A DNA stretch of 64,000 nt, taken from assembly GCF_002895435.1 (NCBI RefSeq), contig NZ_POYJ01000010.1:62001-126000 (forward strand), written 5' to 3'. The notes under the pieces are model-generated. The model had not been told where the DNA came from, ran no database searches, and saw only the letters and a list, made by a program, of their open reading frames with translations. Numbering within the stretch: position 1 is the stretch's first letter; every line of letters begins with the position of its first letter. Below are positions 45,840-55,801 of this stretch, one piece after another. Origin of the DNA: Aquimarina sediminis (lineage in GTDB: Bacteria; Bacteroidota; Bacteroidia; Flavobacteriales; Flavobacteriaceae). The translations under genes and the position numbers were made by a program.

Positions 45840-47387
45840 TCACTCTATAAACTCAAAAGCAGGCTTCTTCTTTCCATTCTTGTCTAGAAATCCAAAATGT
45901 TTCTGCTTATGTTTACGCCAAGGTAATTTTCCCACAACCCCGGTTGGCACTTGATCAAAATCATATAATGTCCAGGATAGATAATGAATATTTTTTTTCT
46001 TAATCATTTGCTGAAACTGTTTGTAGTAATTCGCTTGGTCTTTTTTTGTAGGACCAAAAGGGCTCCAAAACCCTCTACTGGATGATAATCCAAATTCTTG
46101 TAAGACGATAGGTTTATCTATTTCTATATCCAATCCTGCAAACCTTTCTTCAAAATTGTTAATATCCAGATAGTAATGAAAAGATACCATATCAACTTCA
46201 TCTAGCAACAAACCAGCTGACTCTATATCAGACCACCCTATGGTAATCAAATGATTAGGATCAAATTGTTTTATTTGGTGACTCATTTCTTTTAACCAAG
46301 CCAACACTGTTTCTTTTCCTCTAGAATCAAAATCCAAATTTGGTTCATTTTTTATATCCCAAGCCAATATAGCTTTATGGTCTTTAAATGCCGTTACAAC
46401 TTGCTCTGCATGGCGATGTGTTAATGTCCAATCTAATACAGAATAATCCCCATAAAAATCAAATAAGGTAACTATAACCATAAGACCTTTGGATTGAGCC
46501 GTATCCAATAATTCTCGTAATTTTTTTAATTCTTCGGGGATAACTTTAGCTTTTCCAAAAGCTTTATAGGGTACAAAAACTCGTATCGTATTTAAGCCTG
46601 CATTTTTAATAATATCAAAATCCTTGGCAATCACATTACTATCAAATTTATCTCCAAACATATCCCAAGGTGTTTTTTGCGGGTAATAATTAATTCCCTT
46701 GATCTGATACTCCTTATCATTTACATAGATCTTATATCGTATAACCTTAGCCCAGCCATTTGTTTTTGATATTCTATCTAATACATTATGTTTTTTTTCT
46801 TTTACTATATGACGTATCCTCCAAAACCCATCTTCTAGCATTAATAAGATCTGATAATCAGAGTTCAAATGTGTTTCTAATAGCATCTCCTCACTTCGAT
46901 ATACTCTTTTGTATTCTTTTACATTTGTATCTGACAAAACAACTAACTGTCCATCGGCACTATAAAAATCTAATGAGACTTTATGATTGGTCGTGGTACT
47001 ATGTACAGCAATATCTTTTTTCTTATTATATACTATTGATTTAGTTAAGTGTTTTCGAGCACTTTCTGTATAATAGTCATCTATCCCTTCTATTTTATTA
47101 GTTTGGTAGGCTGCATTACGTATATACCATGCATTAAGATAATCCTGTTCTATTTCCTGTAGTGTTTGTTTTTCCATTTTTCGCCCAGGATTGATCGTAT
47201 CCTCCCATTTTAACTTAGGTAGATATACTTGCTCCTTTTTTACAGCCAAATGCAGCATAGAAGTTCTATCCGCTCCTGTACTGAGGTAAGATAGTGTCTG
47301 ACTAATCCCAAAGAGTACCAATACGATGATTCCTATAAAAGAAACAATAATGAGTGACCTATATATGTATCTATTCCAACCTATCAT
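45840..47387 (-). CDS. Membrane-anchored GH5-like glycoside hydrolase
   Basis: 515 aa. One TM anchor about 11-33, then an NTF2-like region (about 75-200; IEQDYLNAWYIRNAAYQTNK), and a TIM barrel about 215-510 of the cellulase (GH5/GH2-barrel) type. Predicted acid/base is E348 (WDIKNEPN) and nucleophile E431 (VLQEFG), both at the ends of barrel strands as in clan GH-A. The C-terminal part is FGFLDKNGKKKPAFEF. It overlaps the preceding gene by 4 bp (ATGA), so it is translationally coupled to it. A periplasmic glycosidase joined to a sugar assembly operon usually trims or releases polymer. The substrate is unknown. Confidence 0.84.
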   Translation of the reverse strand: MIGWNRYIYRSLIIVSFIGIIVLVLFGISQTLSYLSTGADRTSMLHLAVKKEQVYLPKLKWEDTINPGRKMEKQTLQEIEQDYLNAWYIRNAAYQTNKIEGIDDYYTESARKHLTKSIVYNKKKDIAVHSTTTNHKVSLDFYSADGQLVVLSDTNVKEYKRVYRSEEMLLETHLNSDYQILLMLEDGFWRIRHIVKEKKHNVLDRISKTNGWAKVIRYKIYVNDKEYQIKGINYYPQKTPWDMFGDKFDSNVIAKDFDIIKNAGLNTIRVFVPYKAFGKAKVIPEELKKLRELLDTAQSKGLMVIVTLFDFYGDYSVLDWTLTHRHAEQVVTAFKDHKAILAWDIKNEPNLDFDSRGKETVLAWLKEMSHQIKQFDPNHLITIGWSDIESAGLLLDEVDMVSFHYYLDINNFEERFAGLDIEIDKPIVLQEFGLSSSRGFWSPFGPTKKDQANYYKQFQQMIKKKNIHYLSWTLYDFDQVPTGVVGKLPWRKHKQKHFGFLDKNGKKKPAFEFIE

Positions 47388-48619
47388 TTTAATGTAATAT
47401 TCTTATATTCTTTGTGAACTCCTAATGCATTAATATGGATATTATAGTCTCCGGAAACATAAAACCCTTCTTGCAATATAAATCTAACTATTCCTTCTGA
47501 AGAAGTTTTTACTTTAGTATCAATTTTTTTATTACCCTTAAAGATATCCATTTTTACTATAGCTCCGTCTGGAATTAACTGCCCCATAAAGCTTATTAAG
47601 GGACCAATTTTAATCTTACGATTATCCTGATTAAACACTACCTCAAAATCATTAATCACAGGAGTATAATCCAAGGTTATTGTATTACTTTCTGCCATTC
47701 CATGTACATAAGCACTAATTTGCCAGGTCTCTTTATGATCTGGATGTAAAATTTTGGCAATTGCCTGACCATTAATTGTACTTCCCTGAGTATGTAATAA
47801 CACTCCTTTTGTGTCTTTAATCACAAATTCGACTAACGTGCCATTACTGACCACATTATCATATTTATCTTTTAAAACAGAGGTAGTAAATTCTGTAACC
47901 TGATTACCATCTGCATACTCATGCTTTCTGTGGCTATTAATCGTAAAATCTTCTGGCAACCAAGGGAACACTTCTATAGATGTTTCTTTAGACACTGTTT
48001 CTTTCACTTTAGAAGATAGAGCCATTCTGCCTGATTCTGTATAAGAAAAGATTCTTGCCCAGCCAATCATGTCTTTGCTATGTAATACTCTTTCTTTTTC
48101 TATATCCAAGAATTGATGTTTGATCAACACGTCTGTACTATCAGGCAATGTGTTGTCGTACGAATCTGTAGGGATTACAACCTGCATTGTATAATCCCAT
48201 CCTCCTGCCAAAATACTTGGAGGACCAATATAGGTCTCTAAATTTACCTTTGTTGCGGCATTAGATCGGATATGTATTTTGCCCTGAAAAAGAATATCTG
48301 ACTGATATACTAATTTATAGGATAATACACCTTTTTTATTGGCTATAAACTCTGGTATCGTAAATTGAGATCCACCGATTTTATCTGGCTCGATAATAGT
48401 ACTACCAAACGAGGAATGTGCAAAAAGGGAAGCTCGCACTGGTTTATTAAATTTAAAATTAAGCACAATACTATTCCCCGCCTCAAAAACTCTTTGGTCA
48501 GTCAATAGAGTTGCCGAGATCCTTTTTGTTTCTTTTACACTCGTTGTAAAAGCGATACTTATAACACAAAACAATGATGTTACCAATACTAAAAAAATAT
48601 GTTTTCTTTTTACTTTCAT
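47384..48619 (-). CDS. Exported protein with Ig-like/macroglobulin-type beta domains
   Basis: 411 aa. The N-terminal signal or anchor is 1-24 (KHIFLVLVTSLFCVISIAF). The rest is beta-rich, with Ig-like repeats (ISATLLTDQRVFEAGNSIVL, LVEFVIKDTKGVLLHTQG), comparable to big-Ig or alpha-2-macroglobulin MG domains. No catalytic residues are seen. It overlaps its upstream neighbour by one base (TAATG) and its downstream neighbour by four, so the three proteins are made together and probably work as a complex. Confidence 0.7.
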   Translation of the reverse strand: MKVKRKHIFLVLVTSLFCVISIAFTTSVKETKRISATLLTDQRVFEAGNSIVLNFKFNKPVRASLFAHSSFGSTIIEPDKIGGSQFTIPEFIANKKGVLSYKLVYQSDILFQGKIHIRSNAATKVNLETYIGPPSILAGGWDYTMQVVIPTDSYDNTLPDSTDVLIKHQFLDIEKERVLHSKDMIGWARIFSYTESGRMALSSKVKETVSKETSIEVFPWLPEDFTINSHRKHEYADGNQVTEFTTSVLKDKYDNVVSNGTLVEFVIKDTKGVLLHTQGSTINGQAIAKILHPDHKETWQISAYVHGMAESNTITLDYTPVINDFEVVFNQDNRKIKIGPLISFMGQLIPDGAIVKMDIFKGNKKIDTKVKTSSEGIVRFILQEGFYVSGDYNIHINALGVHKEYKNITLK

Positions 48620-51600
48620 TAATTTGGTGCCCCTACATAAGTGTTGATTTCTAATTTGATATAACTAAACCCATTCCCTTTTATGGGTAAAAATGGAAAC
48701 GGTAGGTGTTCATCCCTTCTATCAGGAACAATGCTCTTGCTTATTCCAGTGTTTAACAACCCGTTTACAAAAACATTCTTCATATCCTTATTAACAACAT
48801 TAACACATGATAAATCCAGAAATTGATAGCTAAAATATTGTTTTCGCTGCGGACGAATTCCTTCTGGCAGATATTGATGATCTACCCATATCAGCTCATA
48901 ATCCTTATCATAATATGAAATTAAAAGTAGAGGGATTGTTACTTCTTCTAAACCCGAATTAAATAAGATTCCTTCGATAAAATCATTTTTTACAGAAAGC
49001 TCATTGATGGCAACTCCTTTATATAAATCTACGGTTGTTACATTTCCTGCAGATTGTATATTAAACCTGGTTGGTCTTTCATCAAACTCTATTGGTGTAA
49101 ATTGATCAGGATCAAAAGTTTTTGGCTTTTGATCCTCTCTATCTATCCATGCAATTCCTTCAAAATTAATACGGAAACTAGTAATCTCTTTTGGCATCAA
49201 TTTGTGTTTCATTTGATGTTTTGCATTATATCCAGCTAATTTTTTATTACTATCGTTATATAATGTTCCTGTAATTACGACATCAGCTGGTATGTTATCA
49301 ATGTTTTGTAATTCTCCTATAATGCTATATTGATCCTCATATTCAATGATTTTTGCCGACAATACTTCTAATACAGGTTGTTCTAATACATCTTCATGAT
49401 AGGTAACCTCTGAACTAACTCTACGTCTTCCATGGTTAAAAAAAGCAGTGACGTTTTCAGAAAACAACTGGTCTGGTGGGATATCCAAATCATAATCTAA
49501 TGGTTTTATATACCATTTATTACCATATTTTACCAGCTCATGATAAAATGTTTTATCTATTCTTTCTAATGGGGTGATCCAATGTGTTACGGCTTTAACT
49601 CTGGCAGTCCTATCTGTCTTTGCAGTAATACTTACATTAATTTCATCCATTTTGGCATATGAGCTCAATAAACCATCAGTAACTGCAATCTCTAACATGT
49701 ATTGATCGATAGTCTTATTACTTTTAGGATCCAAATAAGAATATGCTCTCTTAAATTCTTTAAAATCTAAAGCGTCATAATATGCTTCTGTTAAACTAAT
49801 AGGAGTAAGTTGCTTTACATTTTTTACATAAACCAAATACATCCCATATCCAGTAACAATCAACATAAAGATACCCCATAAATAAGATATTTTAAAAATT
49901 GGATTTTTAAATTCATCATAATACGTCCTAAACTTAAAATATACAGGAAAACTCTCAGATCTTGATTTTAATGCATGGATCCAAATCAGCTGTATATTAA
50001 TAATAAATGCCAGTAATACCGTTGCTATAGGAATTAATCCCCACATCAATTTTTGAAAAGTAGGAACATCTTCTTTTGGTAAAATACTGGATAATGGCGG
50101 GACATTTAATTTTTCCCAAACCATGATACCATTTTCTAGTTGTCGAAGTCTCTGCCAGCCGCAAAAATACAGGATAGGGTCATAGAATTTATCGTTAGAA
50201 AACACATATTTTAGATTATATTTTTCTGGTACCGTAAGAAATTGTTGTAGAGAACCTATCCCTTCTACTCCTCTAAATTTTGAGTTTTCTAAACGTTCTA
50301 CTGCCCTTGTAGTTAACTCGGGTAATCTTCTGGCCGAATGATAATTTCCATCAACAGTCATTGCATTGGTCTGAGCAGAAAGCCATGCCATTTGATCTCC
50401 AAACCCCAGAGGTAAATATCGCCAATGATCATGTTGATCCTGACTTAAAAAATTGAGAATCGGCAGCATTTTTATTTTTTGTGGCTGAGAAGGTCTAAAA
50501 TACCCAAGACTCATCGTGAAGAATGTCATAAAAACAATAACGCCTGTAAGTAATCCTCCTATAATTCTGTGATAAACACCTCCATACTTTCTTTGGATTT
50601 TTTGCCTCAAATCTCCCTCTACAAATCGATAGCCAAATTCGCCAAATATCGGCAAAGCCATCATCGCCGCCCATAATGTAAATCGATCCAGAGTAAGAAT
50701 ATTAAAAGCATTTTCGCCTAATATTATTCTAGGAATTGGTGTTGTATCTCCCGTTCCCAAAATTGATAATAGTGCTATTGACAATCCAAAAAACAAATAT
50801 CGTTTACTAAAAAGTCGATACCAGATATAAGGGAGTAAGAATAATAAAACTCCCCACGGTATGATAAAAAATACTAATCCAGAGGAAGTGACTTCAAAAA
50901 AATTATCCCTTGAGCCATGAGGTATCGGCACTTGGGTAATTGGGTTATTCTTAGTATTAATCCAATACGGTAAAATACAAACAACAATTAATAGTAACGA
51001 TCCAAAACCAAAGCCAACTATTCTTTTAAAAAGTGATAAAAAACTTTGTAAGAAAGTCATAAATCTCACATCCTTATATGTTCCTACTTTTTCCTTAGAA
51101 ACATCCATAATTACCATTCCTATTAATGGAAAAATAAAAAAAACCATTCCAAAAATAGGGGTCACATGATGAGAGGTTACTGTAACTGCAATAAGGCTTA
51201 AAGCATTTAATAAGTTTTTGTATTTTCCTGTTTTGAGCCAAAGGTAAATTTCTGGTAGCGCATGAAATAAAACAGAAAGCCCTATAATACTCGGGAGTTG
51301 CCCAAAAATATGTAATGTCTCTATAAAAGCTGAAGAAAACACTGCTAATATAGCTGTGTATCCCGCTACATTTCTATTCGAGGTAAGTACAAGAGCAAAA
51401 CGATATACTCCGGTTATAAAAAGAATGATAGCTATAATAGCAACGGTAAACAAACCAAATTTAAGTCCGCCAATATACGAGAACATCCCAATACTTTGAT
51501 GTACCAATGGGGGATATCCCATAACAGTAAATCCCGTATACCAACTATAACTCCATGGTTCAAACCAGTTATTTGCATAATGATTGCCAAAAAACAAATG

Positions 51601-51708
51601 AATCAATGCATCATATGTTACCTCTAAAGTAAAAAAGATAGCAGTACCATGAAAAATTATTCCTATAAGTAATGCACTGATTAAATACTTATTTGTGGTT
51701 TTATCCAT
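48619..51708 (-). CDS. GT-C-like polytopic membrane protein (PTPS-related family) with C-terminal soluble domains
   Basis: 1029 aa from the ATG at 51708 (MDKTTNKYLISALLIG). The longer frame to 51792 begins with GTG and adds an unlikely second hydrophobic leader. About 1-420 has roughly ten TM segments, with the acidic loop and the pattern of the 6-pyruvoyl-tetrahydropterin synthase-related membrane proteins (WYTGFTVMGYPPLVHQSIGM), which look like GT-C glycosyltransferases. About 430-570 is periplasmic (RYLPLGFGDQMAWLSAQTNA). Two more TM segments follow near 575-600 and 625-650, then an NTF2-like and FxLYD-like soluble tail. It probably transfers sugars from a lipid carrier. First gene of the coupled trio. 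Confidence 0.78.
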   Translation of the reverse strand: MDKTTNKYLISALLIGIIFHGTAIFFTLEVTYDALIHLFFGNHYANNWFEPWSYSWYTGFTVMGYPPLVHQSIGMFSYIGGLKFGLFTVAIIAIILFITGVYRFALVLTSNRNVAGYTAILAVFSSAFIETLHIFGQLPSIIGLSVLFHALPEIYLWLKTGKYKNLLNALSLIAVTVTSHHVTPIFGMVFFIFPLIGMVIMDVSKEKVGTYKDVRFMTFLQSFLSLFKRIVGFGFGSLLLIVVCILPYWINTKNNPITQVPIPHGSRDNFFEVTSSGLVFFIIPWGVLLFLLPYIWYRLFSKRYLFFGLSIALLSILGTGDTTPIPRIILGENAFNILTLDRFTLWAAMMALPIFGEFGYRFVEGDLRQKIQRKYGGVYHRIIGGLLTGVIVFMTFFTMSLGYFRPSQPQKIKMLPILNFLSQDQHDHWRYLPLGFGDQMAWLSAQTNAMTVDGNYHSARRLPELTTRAVERLENSKFRGVEGIGSLQQFLTVPEKYNLKYVFSNDKFYDPILYFCGWQRLRQLENGIMVWEKLNVPPLSSILPKEDVPTFQKLMWGLIPIATVLLAFIINIQLIWIHALKSRSESFPVYFKFRTYYDEFKNPIFKISYLWGIFMLIVTGYGMYLVYVKNVKQLTPISLTEAYYDALDFKEFKRAYSYLDPKSNKTIDQYMLEIAVTDGLLSSYAKMDEINVSITAKTDRTARVKAVTHWITPLERIDKTFYHELVKYGNKWYIKPLDYDLDIPPDQLFSENVTAFFNHGRRRVSSEVTYHEDVLEQPVLEVLSAKIIEYEDQYSIIGELQNIDNIPADVVITGTLYNDSNKKLAGYNAKHQMKHKLMPKEITSFRINFEGIAWIDREDQKPKTFDPDQFTPIEFDERPTRFNIQSAGNVTTVDLYKGVAINELSVKNDFIEGILFNSGLEEVTIPLLLISYYDKDYELIWVDHQYLPEGIRPQRKQYFSYQFLDLSCVNVVNKDMKNVFVNGLLNTGISKSIVPDRRDEHLPFPFLPIKGNGFSYIKLEINTYVGAPN

Positions 51709-52005
51709 AAAAGCTCGCCGTAGTTTCTGACTTAAATATACAACAAAGGTTTCGGTTTTAAACACCACTAAAAAGAAAGCAATACAAAACACCTAGTATG
51801 TAGCAAAAAAAAAGGTCTTTACAAAGTGTAAATCGCTTACATCGTACTATTTTCAACACCAAAGAACTCTTTATCTTTTCTTAGACGAATGGTAAACCTA
51901 TCGATAAAAACCATTCACCGACAGCAAATACCTTTTTGTCGAAATACAACATAACAACCTGCAAATCAGCACTAAATTAGAAACATAAACCTCAAAAATC
52001 CTACT

Positions 52006-52827
52006 ATGAAAACAGGAATTATCATACCTTGCTATAACGAAGAGAAAAGATTAAATGCAATAGCTTTTCTCGAATTCATAAAAAAAGAGGATAATTATCA
52101 TTTATGTTTTGTAAATGATGGAAGTAAAGATAATACCATTGATATATTAAAAGATATTCAATCTCAAGCACCTCAAAAGGTAAGTGTTATTGATATTAAA
52201 AAGAATTCTGGCAAAGCTGCTGCCGTAAAAGCTGGTGCAAGATATTTACATAGTAGAGGAGACATAAAATTTATTGGTTTTATTGATGCTGATTTATCTA
52301 CAGATTTTGAAGACTTTGATGGGCTTTTAAAAACACTTAAAACGAATAAAAAACTAAGCTTTGTCTTTGGTTCAAGAGCAAAAAATACTTCGAACAACAT
52401 CAATAAAAATGGCATGAGACGTGTCATCTCAAAATTTATTAATGTTCTTATTGTATTTATCCTTGGTTTATCTATTCAAGACACACAGTGTGGTGCCAAA
52501 GTGTTTAAAGCAGAACTAGTTCCTGTAATTTTTAATAAAAACTTTTTCAGTAGATGGTTGTTTGATGTAGAAATGTTTATTAAAATGAAAAAACATTACG
52601 GAAAAGAAAAAACTGTTAGCAAAATATATGAGCAACCTCTAAAGAGATGGGTACATATAGAAGACTCTAAACTAGGGTTAAAAGATTCTATAAAAATTCC
52701 TTATCAATTATTATCGATATGGTTTAACTACAATATATTACCATTCTTCCAACATTCATTCTCTAATCAAACTAACGAGCCATCAGTCGGAATATATAGC
52801 AAAACCACTTCTGCATTGATTACTTAA
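52006..52827 (+). CDS. GT2 glycosyltransferase, dolichyl-phosphate glucosyltransferase-like (second copy)
   Basis: A 273-aa paralog of the enzyme at 32907 with MKTGIIIPCYNEEKRL, LCFVNDGSKDNT, NSGKAAAVKAGA, DADLSTDFED, QCGAKVFKAE and SRWLFDVEMF. It is divergent from the GT-C trio across a 300-bp region. A GT2 that loads a polyprenyl phosphate and a GT-C enzyme that uses it are a common pair, so the two may act in one pathway (inference). It ends before a strong terminator. Confidence 0.92.
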   Translation: MKTGIIIPCYNEEKRLNAIAFLEFIKKEDNYHLCFVNDGSKDNTIDILKDIQSQAPQKVSVIDIKKNSGKAAAVKAGARYLHSRGDIKFIGFIDADLSTDFEDFDGLLKTLKTNKKLSFVFGSRAKNTSNNINKNGMRRVISKFINVLIVFILGLSIQDTQCGAKVFKAELVPVIFNKNFFSRWLFDVEMFIKMKKHYGKEKTVSKIYEQPLKRWVHIEDSKLGLKDSIKIPYQLLSIWFNYNILPFFQHSFSNQTNEPSVGIYSKTTSALIT

Positions 52828-52890
52828 ATAATAATAAGGCAAAATAACAAGGCACCCCCCTTTAAGTTGCCCCTAAACATACCTACAATT

Positions 52891-52926
52891 AGAAAGCATT
52901 ACAAATATAATACTGTAATGCTTTCT
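52891..52926. terminator. Bidirectional terminator between GT2 and methyltransferase genes
   Basis: A 13-bp perfect stem AGAAAGCATTACA / TGTAATGCTTTCT with a 10-base loop, followed on the plus strand by TCTCTTT. It lies between convergent genes and could serve both. Confidence 0.8.
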
Positions 52927-52997
52927 TCTCTTTAAATAAAGTAGGTTAATAAATCTAATATTTTCATTTCTTTTCTGGCAGTAAAAGAGAGTCTTAG

Positions 52998-53651
52998 TTA
53001 CTTAGTGAATCTTATTATAGTATATTCTCTATTCACTCTATCACCTGTCTTACTTTCTACCTCTTCGTTTTTGTAAATCCCATCAATTGAGCTAAAAGGT
53101 ATTTTGGCTCCCAAACCTTTAATTTTATCAAAATCGTAAAGTTCAAATCTAGAGTCTACAAACGGTAGTGACTGCATAAAGTCCTTATTAGCAAATGTTA
53201 TTAAACATTGCCCCTTGGGCTTAAGCACTCTATAGATTTCTAGCAATAGAGTAAGAGGTTTATCCCAAAAATAAATTGTATTTACGGTCATTATCTTATC
53301 AAAACTATGATCTGAAAAAGGAATATTACTTCCATCATACAATTCAAATTTTGACTGGTTTTTTTTTATAAAACTGTCATTACTTTTTTCAGATTCAGCT
53401 TTCATTGATTCTGATATTTCTAAACCATAGTATGATATATTATCAACTTGTCTAAGGATTTCACTAAGATGATTTGCTTTACCATGCCCTAATTCTAAAA
53501 CATGATCATTACTTTTAAGTTCTAAACTATTTATAGTATTGATAATCATCCCAAGATTTGTTCGATTCATTCTTTCTGCCATTTTCAGACCCGAATCTCC
53601 ATTAGGACAACTTAGTTGAGATGCTATTTCTTTGAGCTCTCTTTCTTTCAT
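52998..53651 (-). CDS. Class I SAM-dependent methyltransferase
   Basis: 217 aa. Motif I is VLELGHGKANHLSEI (a variant of E-x-G-x-G), then LYDGSNIPFSDHSFDKIMTV (motif II region) and IYRVLKPKGQCLITF (post II). It is of the Methyltransf_11 type; the substrate is unknown. It lies 18 bp after the DUF4198 gene and is the last gene of the TonB receptor group. Its link to metal uptake is unclear. Confidence 0.86.
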   Translation of the reverse strand: MKERELKEIASQLSCPNGDSGLKMAERMNRTNLGMIINTINSLELKSNDHVLELGHGKANHLSEILRQVDNISYYGLEISESMKAESEKSNDSFIKKNQSKFELYDGSNIPFSDHSFDKIMTVNTIYFWDKPLTLLLEIYRVLKPKGQCLITFANKDFMQSLPFVDSRFELYDFDKIKGLGAKIPFSSIDGIYKNEEVESKTGDRVNREYTIIRFTK

Positions 53652-53669
53652 GCTTTTTGAATATCTATA

Positions 53670-54389
53670 TTAGTTAATTGTATATACTGCGCAATGCCAT
53701 GTGAATTGGTACTCTTCATTATTATAAACCCCTGGTTTTTTATCTTCGTGCGTTGCTTCGACTACATATCTGGTCTTAAATGGTAAGCCAAATGTAATCA
53801 CTCCATTTTTATCAGTCTTTATTTTTTTTGACCAATTTTCTTTCATAAAGACAGTAACTTCTGTTTCTACCAAAGGCTGATTTTTAAATAACACCTGTAA
53901 TTTTGCCTTGTCTGCTGTTGATGACAAATCGGTTATCGTTATACTTTCTGGATTAACGGTTGCTGTTTTATGCTCTGTGTTTTCTCCTATTTCTATTTTG
54001 GCAACAGAGTGGTATTGCGGTCTAAAAATACCATAGTCATACTTGGTGAAATCTAAAACTTTATACTTTTTATTGTCCAAAACCACAGAATAGGTACCAT
54101 TAGATTTAGGAGTAAAACTTGTAACATGATATGCGTCCTCTGCAGTAGTTTTTAATTGTGTTTTATTTCCTTCTTGGTCTATAACCCACAATGTAAAATA
54201 CTGAGCATTTTTAAATACTTCACCATCTGTTTTTTCTGATTCGCCGCTAGCAAACTCCCCAAAGTATACTCTTATTTCATGCTCTTTATTTATTGTTCCT
54301 TCGGGATTAGTTTCTATCCAAAAGAAATGTGCAAAAGTTTTGGTACTACATAAAAGTAATACGATTATTATTTTTGTTATTTTTTTCAT
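53670..54389 (-). CDS. DUF4198 domain periplasmic protein
   Basis: 239 aa with signal peptide 1-20 (IIIVLLLCSTKTFAH), followed directly by the DUF4198 hallmark HFFWIETNPEG. It has two beta-rich halves; the second (about 140-215) is carboxypeptidase-regulatory-like (VETEVTVFMKENWSKKIKTD). DUF4198 proteins are commonly linked to periplasmic metal handling (nickel/cobalt or iron gene clusters). Separated from the upstream DUF4374 gene by a terminator, so it may be expressed at a lower level. Confidence 0.84.
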   Translation of the reverse strand: MKKITKIIIVLLLCSTKTFAHFFWIETNPEGTINKEHEIRVYFGEFASGESEKTDGEVFKNAQYFTLWVIDQEGNKTQLKTTAEDAYHVTSFTPKSNGTYSVVLDNKKYKVLDFTKYDYGIFRPQYHSVAKIEIGENTEHKTATVNPESITITDLSSTADKAKLQVLFKNQPLVETEVTVFMKENWSKKIKTDKNGVITFGLPFKTRYVVEATHEDKKPGVYNNEEYQFTWHCAVYTIN

Positions 54390-54422
54390 TTGATTTTACT
54401 TTTAAATCTTATTTTTAAAAAC

Positions 54423-54459
54423 AAAAACACTCCTAAACCTAATGTCCGGGAGTGTTTTT
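54423..54459 (-). terminator. Terminator or attenuator after the DUF4374 gene
   Basis: AAAAACACTCC (54423-54433) pairs with GGAGTGTTTTT (54449-54459). On the minus strand it follows the DUF4374 stop and is followed by a T-rich tail. The next gene in the same direction starts 34 bp later, so read-through is probably partial. Confidence 0.75.
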
Positions 54460-54474
54460 TCTCAAAAGGTTAGG

Positions 54475-55770
54475 TTAGTTAGTTACTTTAAAAATTCCTT
54501 TGAGTGCTAATCCTTGTACTTTTGCTCCTTTGGTTGCTACAGCAGTTTCCGGATCTACAATATAAACATGAGTTTCTCCTTTATCTGCATTCTCACCATT
54601 AGGACCTATTACATCTCCAACACGGCTACTTAAATATGCTTTACCATCTTCTACAAACATCGGAGACGTATATCTACTAGCATGAGCTGGTATTCCCTGA
54701 ACATTGGTAACTGTTTTATTTATAAGATCTATAACTACCATTTTAAAGAAGCTACCTTGTTCTTTAAATACGCCCCAATCTCCAACTGTATCATCCAATA
54801 TAATTCGGGCGATTGCTTTACCATTTCCTACATAATCCATCCAGAATATTTTTCCTCCATTTGGTGCATTCTCTACATCAAAGAAATAATCTTTATCAAA
54901 TTCTGTAGCTCCATTTTTAATTCTTAAAATACCTGAAGGTTTTGTTGCAGCCGTAAAACCAGCACTTAAAGCTGAAGTCGAGAAAGAATAAATATCTCCA
55001 TTTTCTGTTTCCTCAATTCCGGTACTGTGCCCGTTAACACCAATAGGGCTTGTTCTATTATCTTCTATTATTTTTTCTAGTTCGAACTCAGGGTATTTAA
55101 GAACTGCTACATAAGCTCTGTCTACATCTGGTGTCACGTATGACCCATCTGCCAACCACTTATGATAAGAAATAAATAATTTTCCATCTCTTAATACCAT
55201 TCCTGTAACCCATGGAATAGATCCCGGATTTTTTGTAGTACCATCTCCTTTATCTATATCGATAGGGTGTTCTACAATTTTTTCTAGTTTTCCGGTCTCT
55301 GCACTTATGATATGAAATCTCTTATCAGATAAACCTCCATAAGAAAGTTCTACTGCCAACAATGTTTTATCATCTATAGCCGCGTAATTATCCAGAGTAG
55401 ACTGAAACACAAAATTTCCTTTTTCTACTAACTTACCATCTTTATCTAGACCATAAGCTATACATTTATCATCATCAGAATATCCTGCAGTAAATACTGT
55501 ATTTTTTACACTATGAAAAAACCTCCAACCTTTTAATGGCGTCCCTTGTCCTTCTACCGAAATCTCACCTTTTGTAAGTGACTCTAATGATGGTAATTCT
55601 AAGATATAATCCTCAGACCCGACAGACTGAAACCCTACCACATACTTGGAAACGGCGGTTGGACCCGGATCAGGAGTTACGACTGGATCATCATCACTAC
55701 TACAAGAGATCGTGACCATAGAAATTGCTATTAGAAATAGCAAATATTTAGTATAATTTATTGTTTTCAT
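54475..55770 (-). CDS. DUF4374 lipoprotein, XusB-like siderophore-binding candidate
   Basis: 431 aa. Signal peptide with lipobox ..VTISC then SSDDDP, so probably a surface lipoprotein. The body is a beta-propeller of the DUF4374 family (KYVVGFQSVGSEDYILELPS, NGHSTGIEETENGDIYSFST). In Bacteroides a lipoprotein of this kind (XusB) pairs with a TonB receptor (XusA) to take up foreign siderophores. Here it lies 31 bp after the TonB receptor gene, in agreement with that arrangement. The ligand is inferred, not shown. Confidence 0.85.
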   Translation of the reverse strand: MKTINYTKYLLFLIAISMVTISCSSDDDPVVTPDPGPTAVSKYVVGFQSVGSEDYILELPSLESLTKGEISVEGQGTPLKGWRFFHSVKNTVFTAGYSDDDKCIAYGLDKDGKLVEKGNFVFQSTLDNYAAIDDKTLLAVELSYGGLSDKRFHIISAETGKLEKIVEHPIDIDKGDGTTKNPGSIPWVTGMVLRDGKLFISYHKWLADGSYVTPDVDRAYVAVLKYPEFELEKIIEDNRTSPIGVNGHSTGIEETENGDIYSFSTSALSAGFTAATKPSGILRIKNGATEFDKDYFFDVENAPNGGKIFWMDYVGNGKAIARIILDDTVGDWGVFKEQGSFFKMVVIDLINKTVTNVQGIPAHASRYTSPMFVEDGKAYLSSRVGDVIGPNGENADKGETHVYIVDPETAVATKGAKVQGLALKGIFKVTN

Positions 55771-55801
55771 TACGATATGATTTTGATAATTATTAATTGT
55801 T

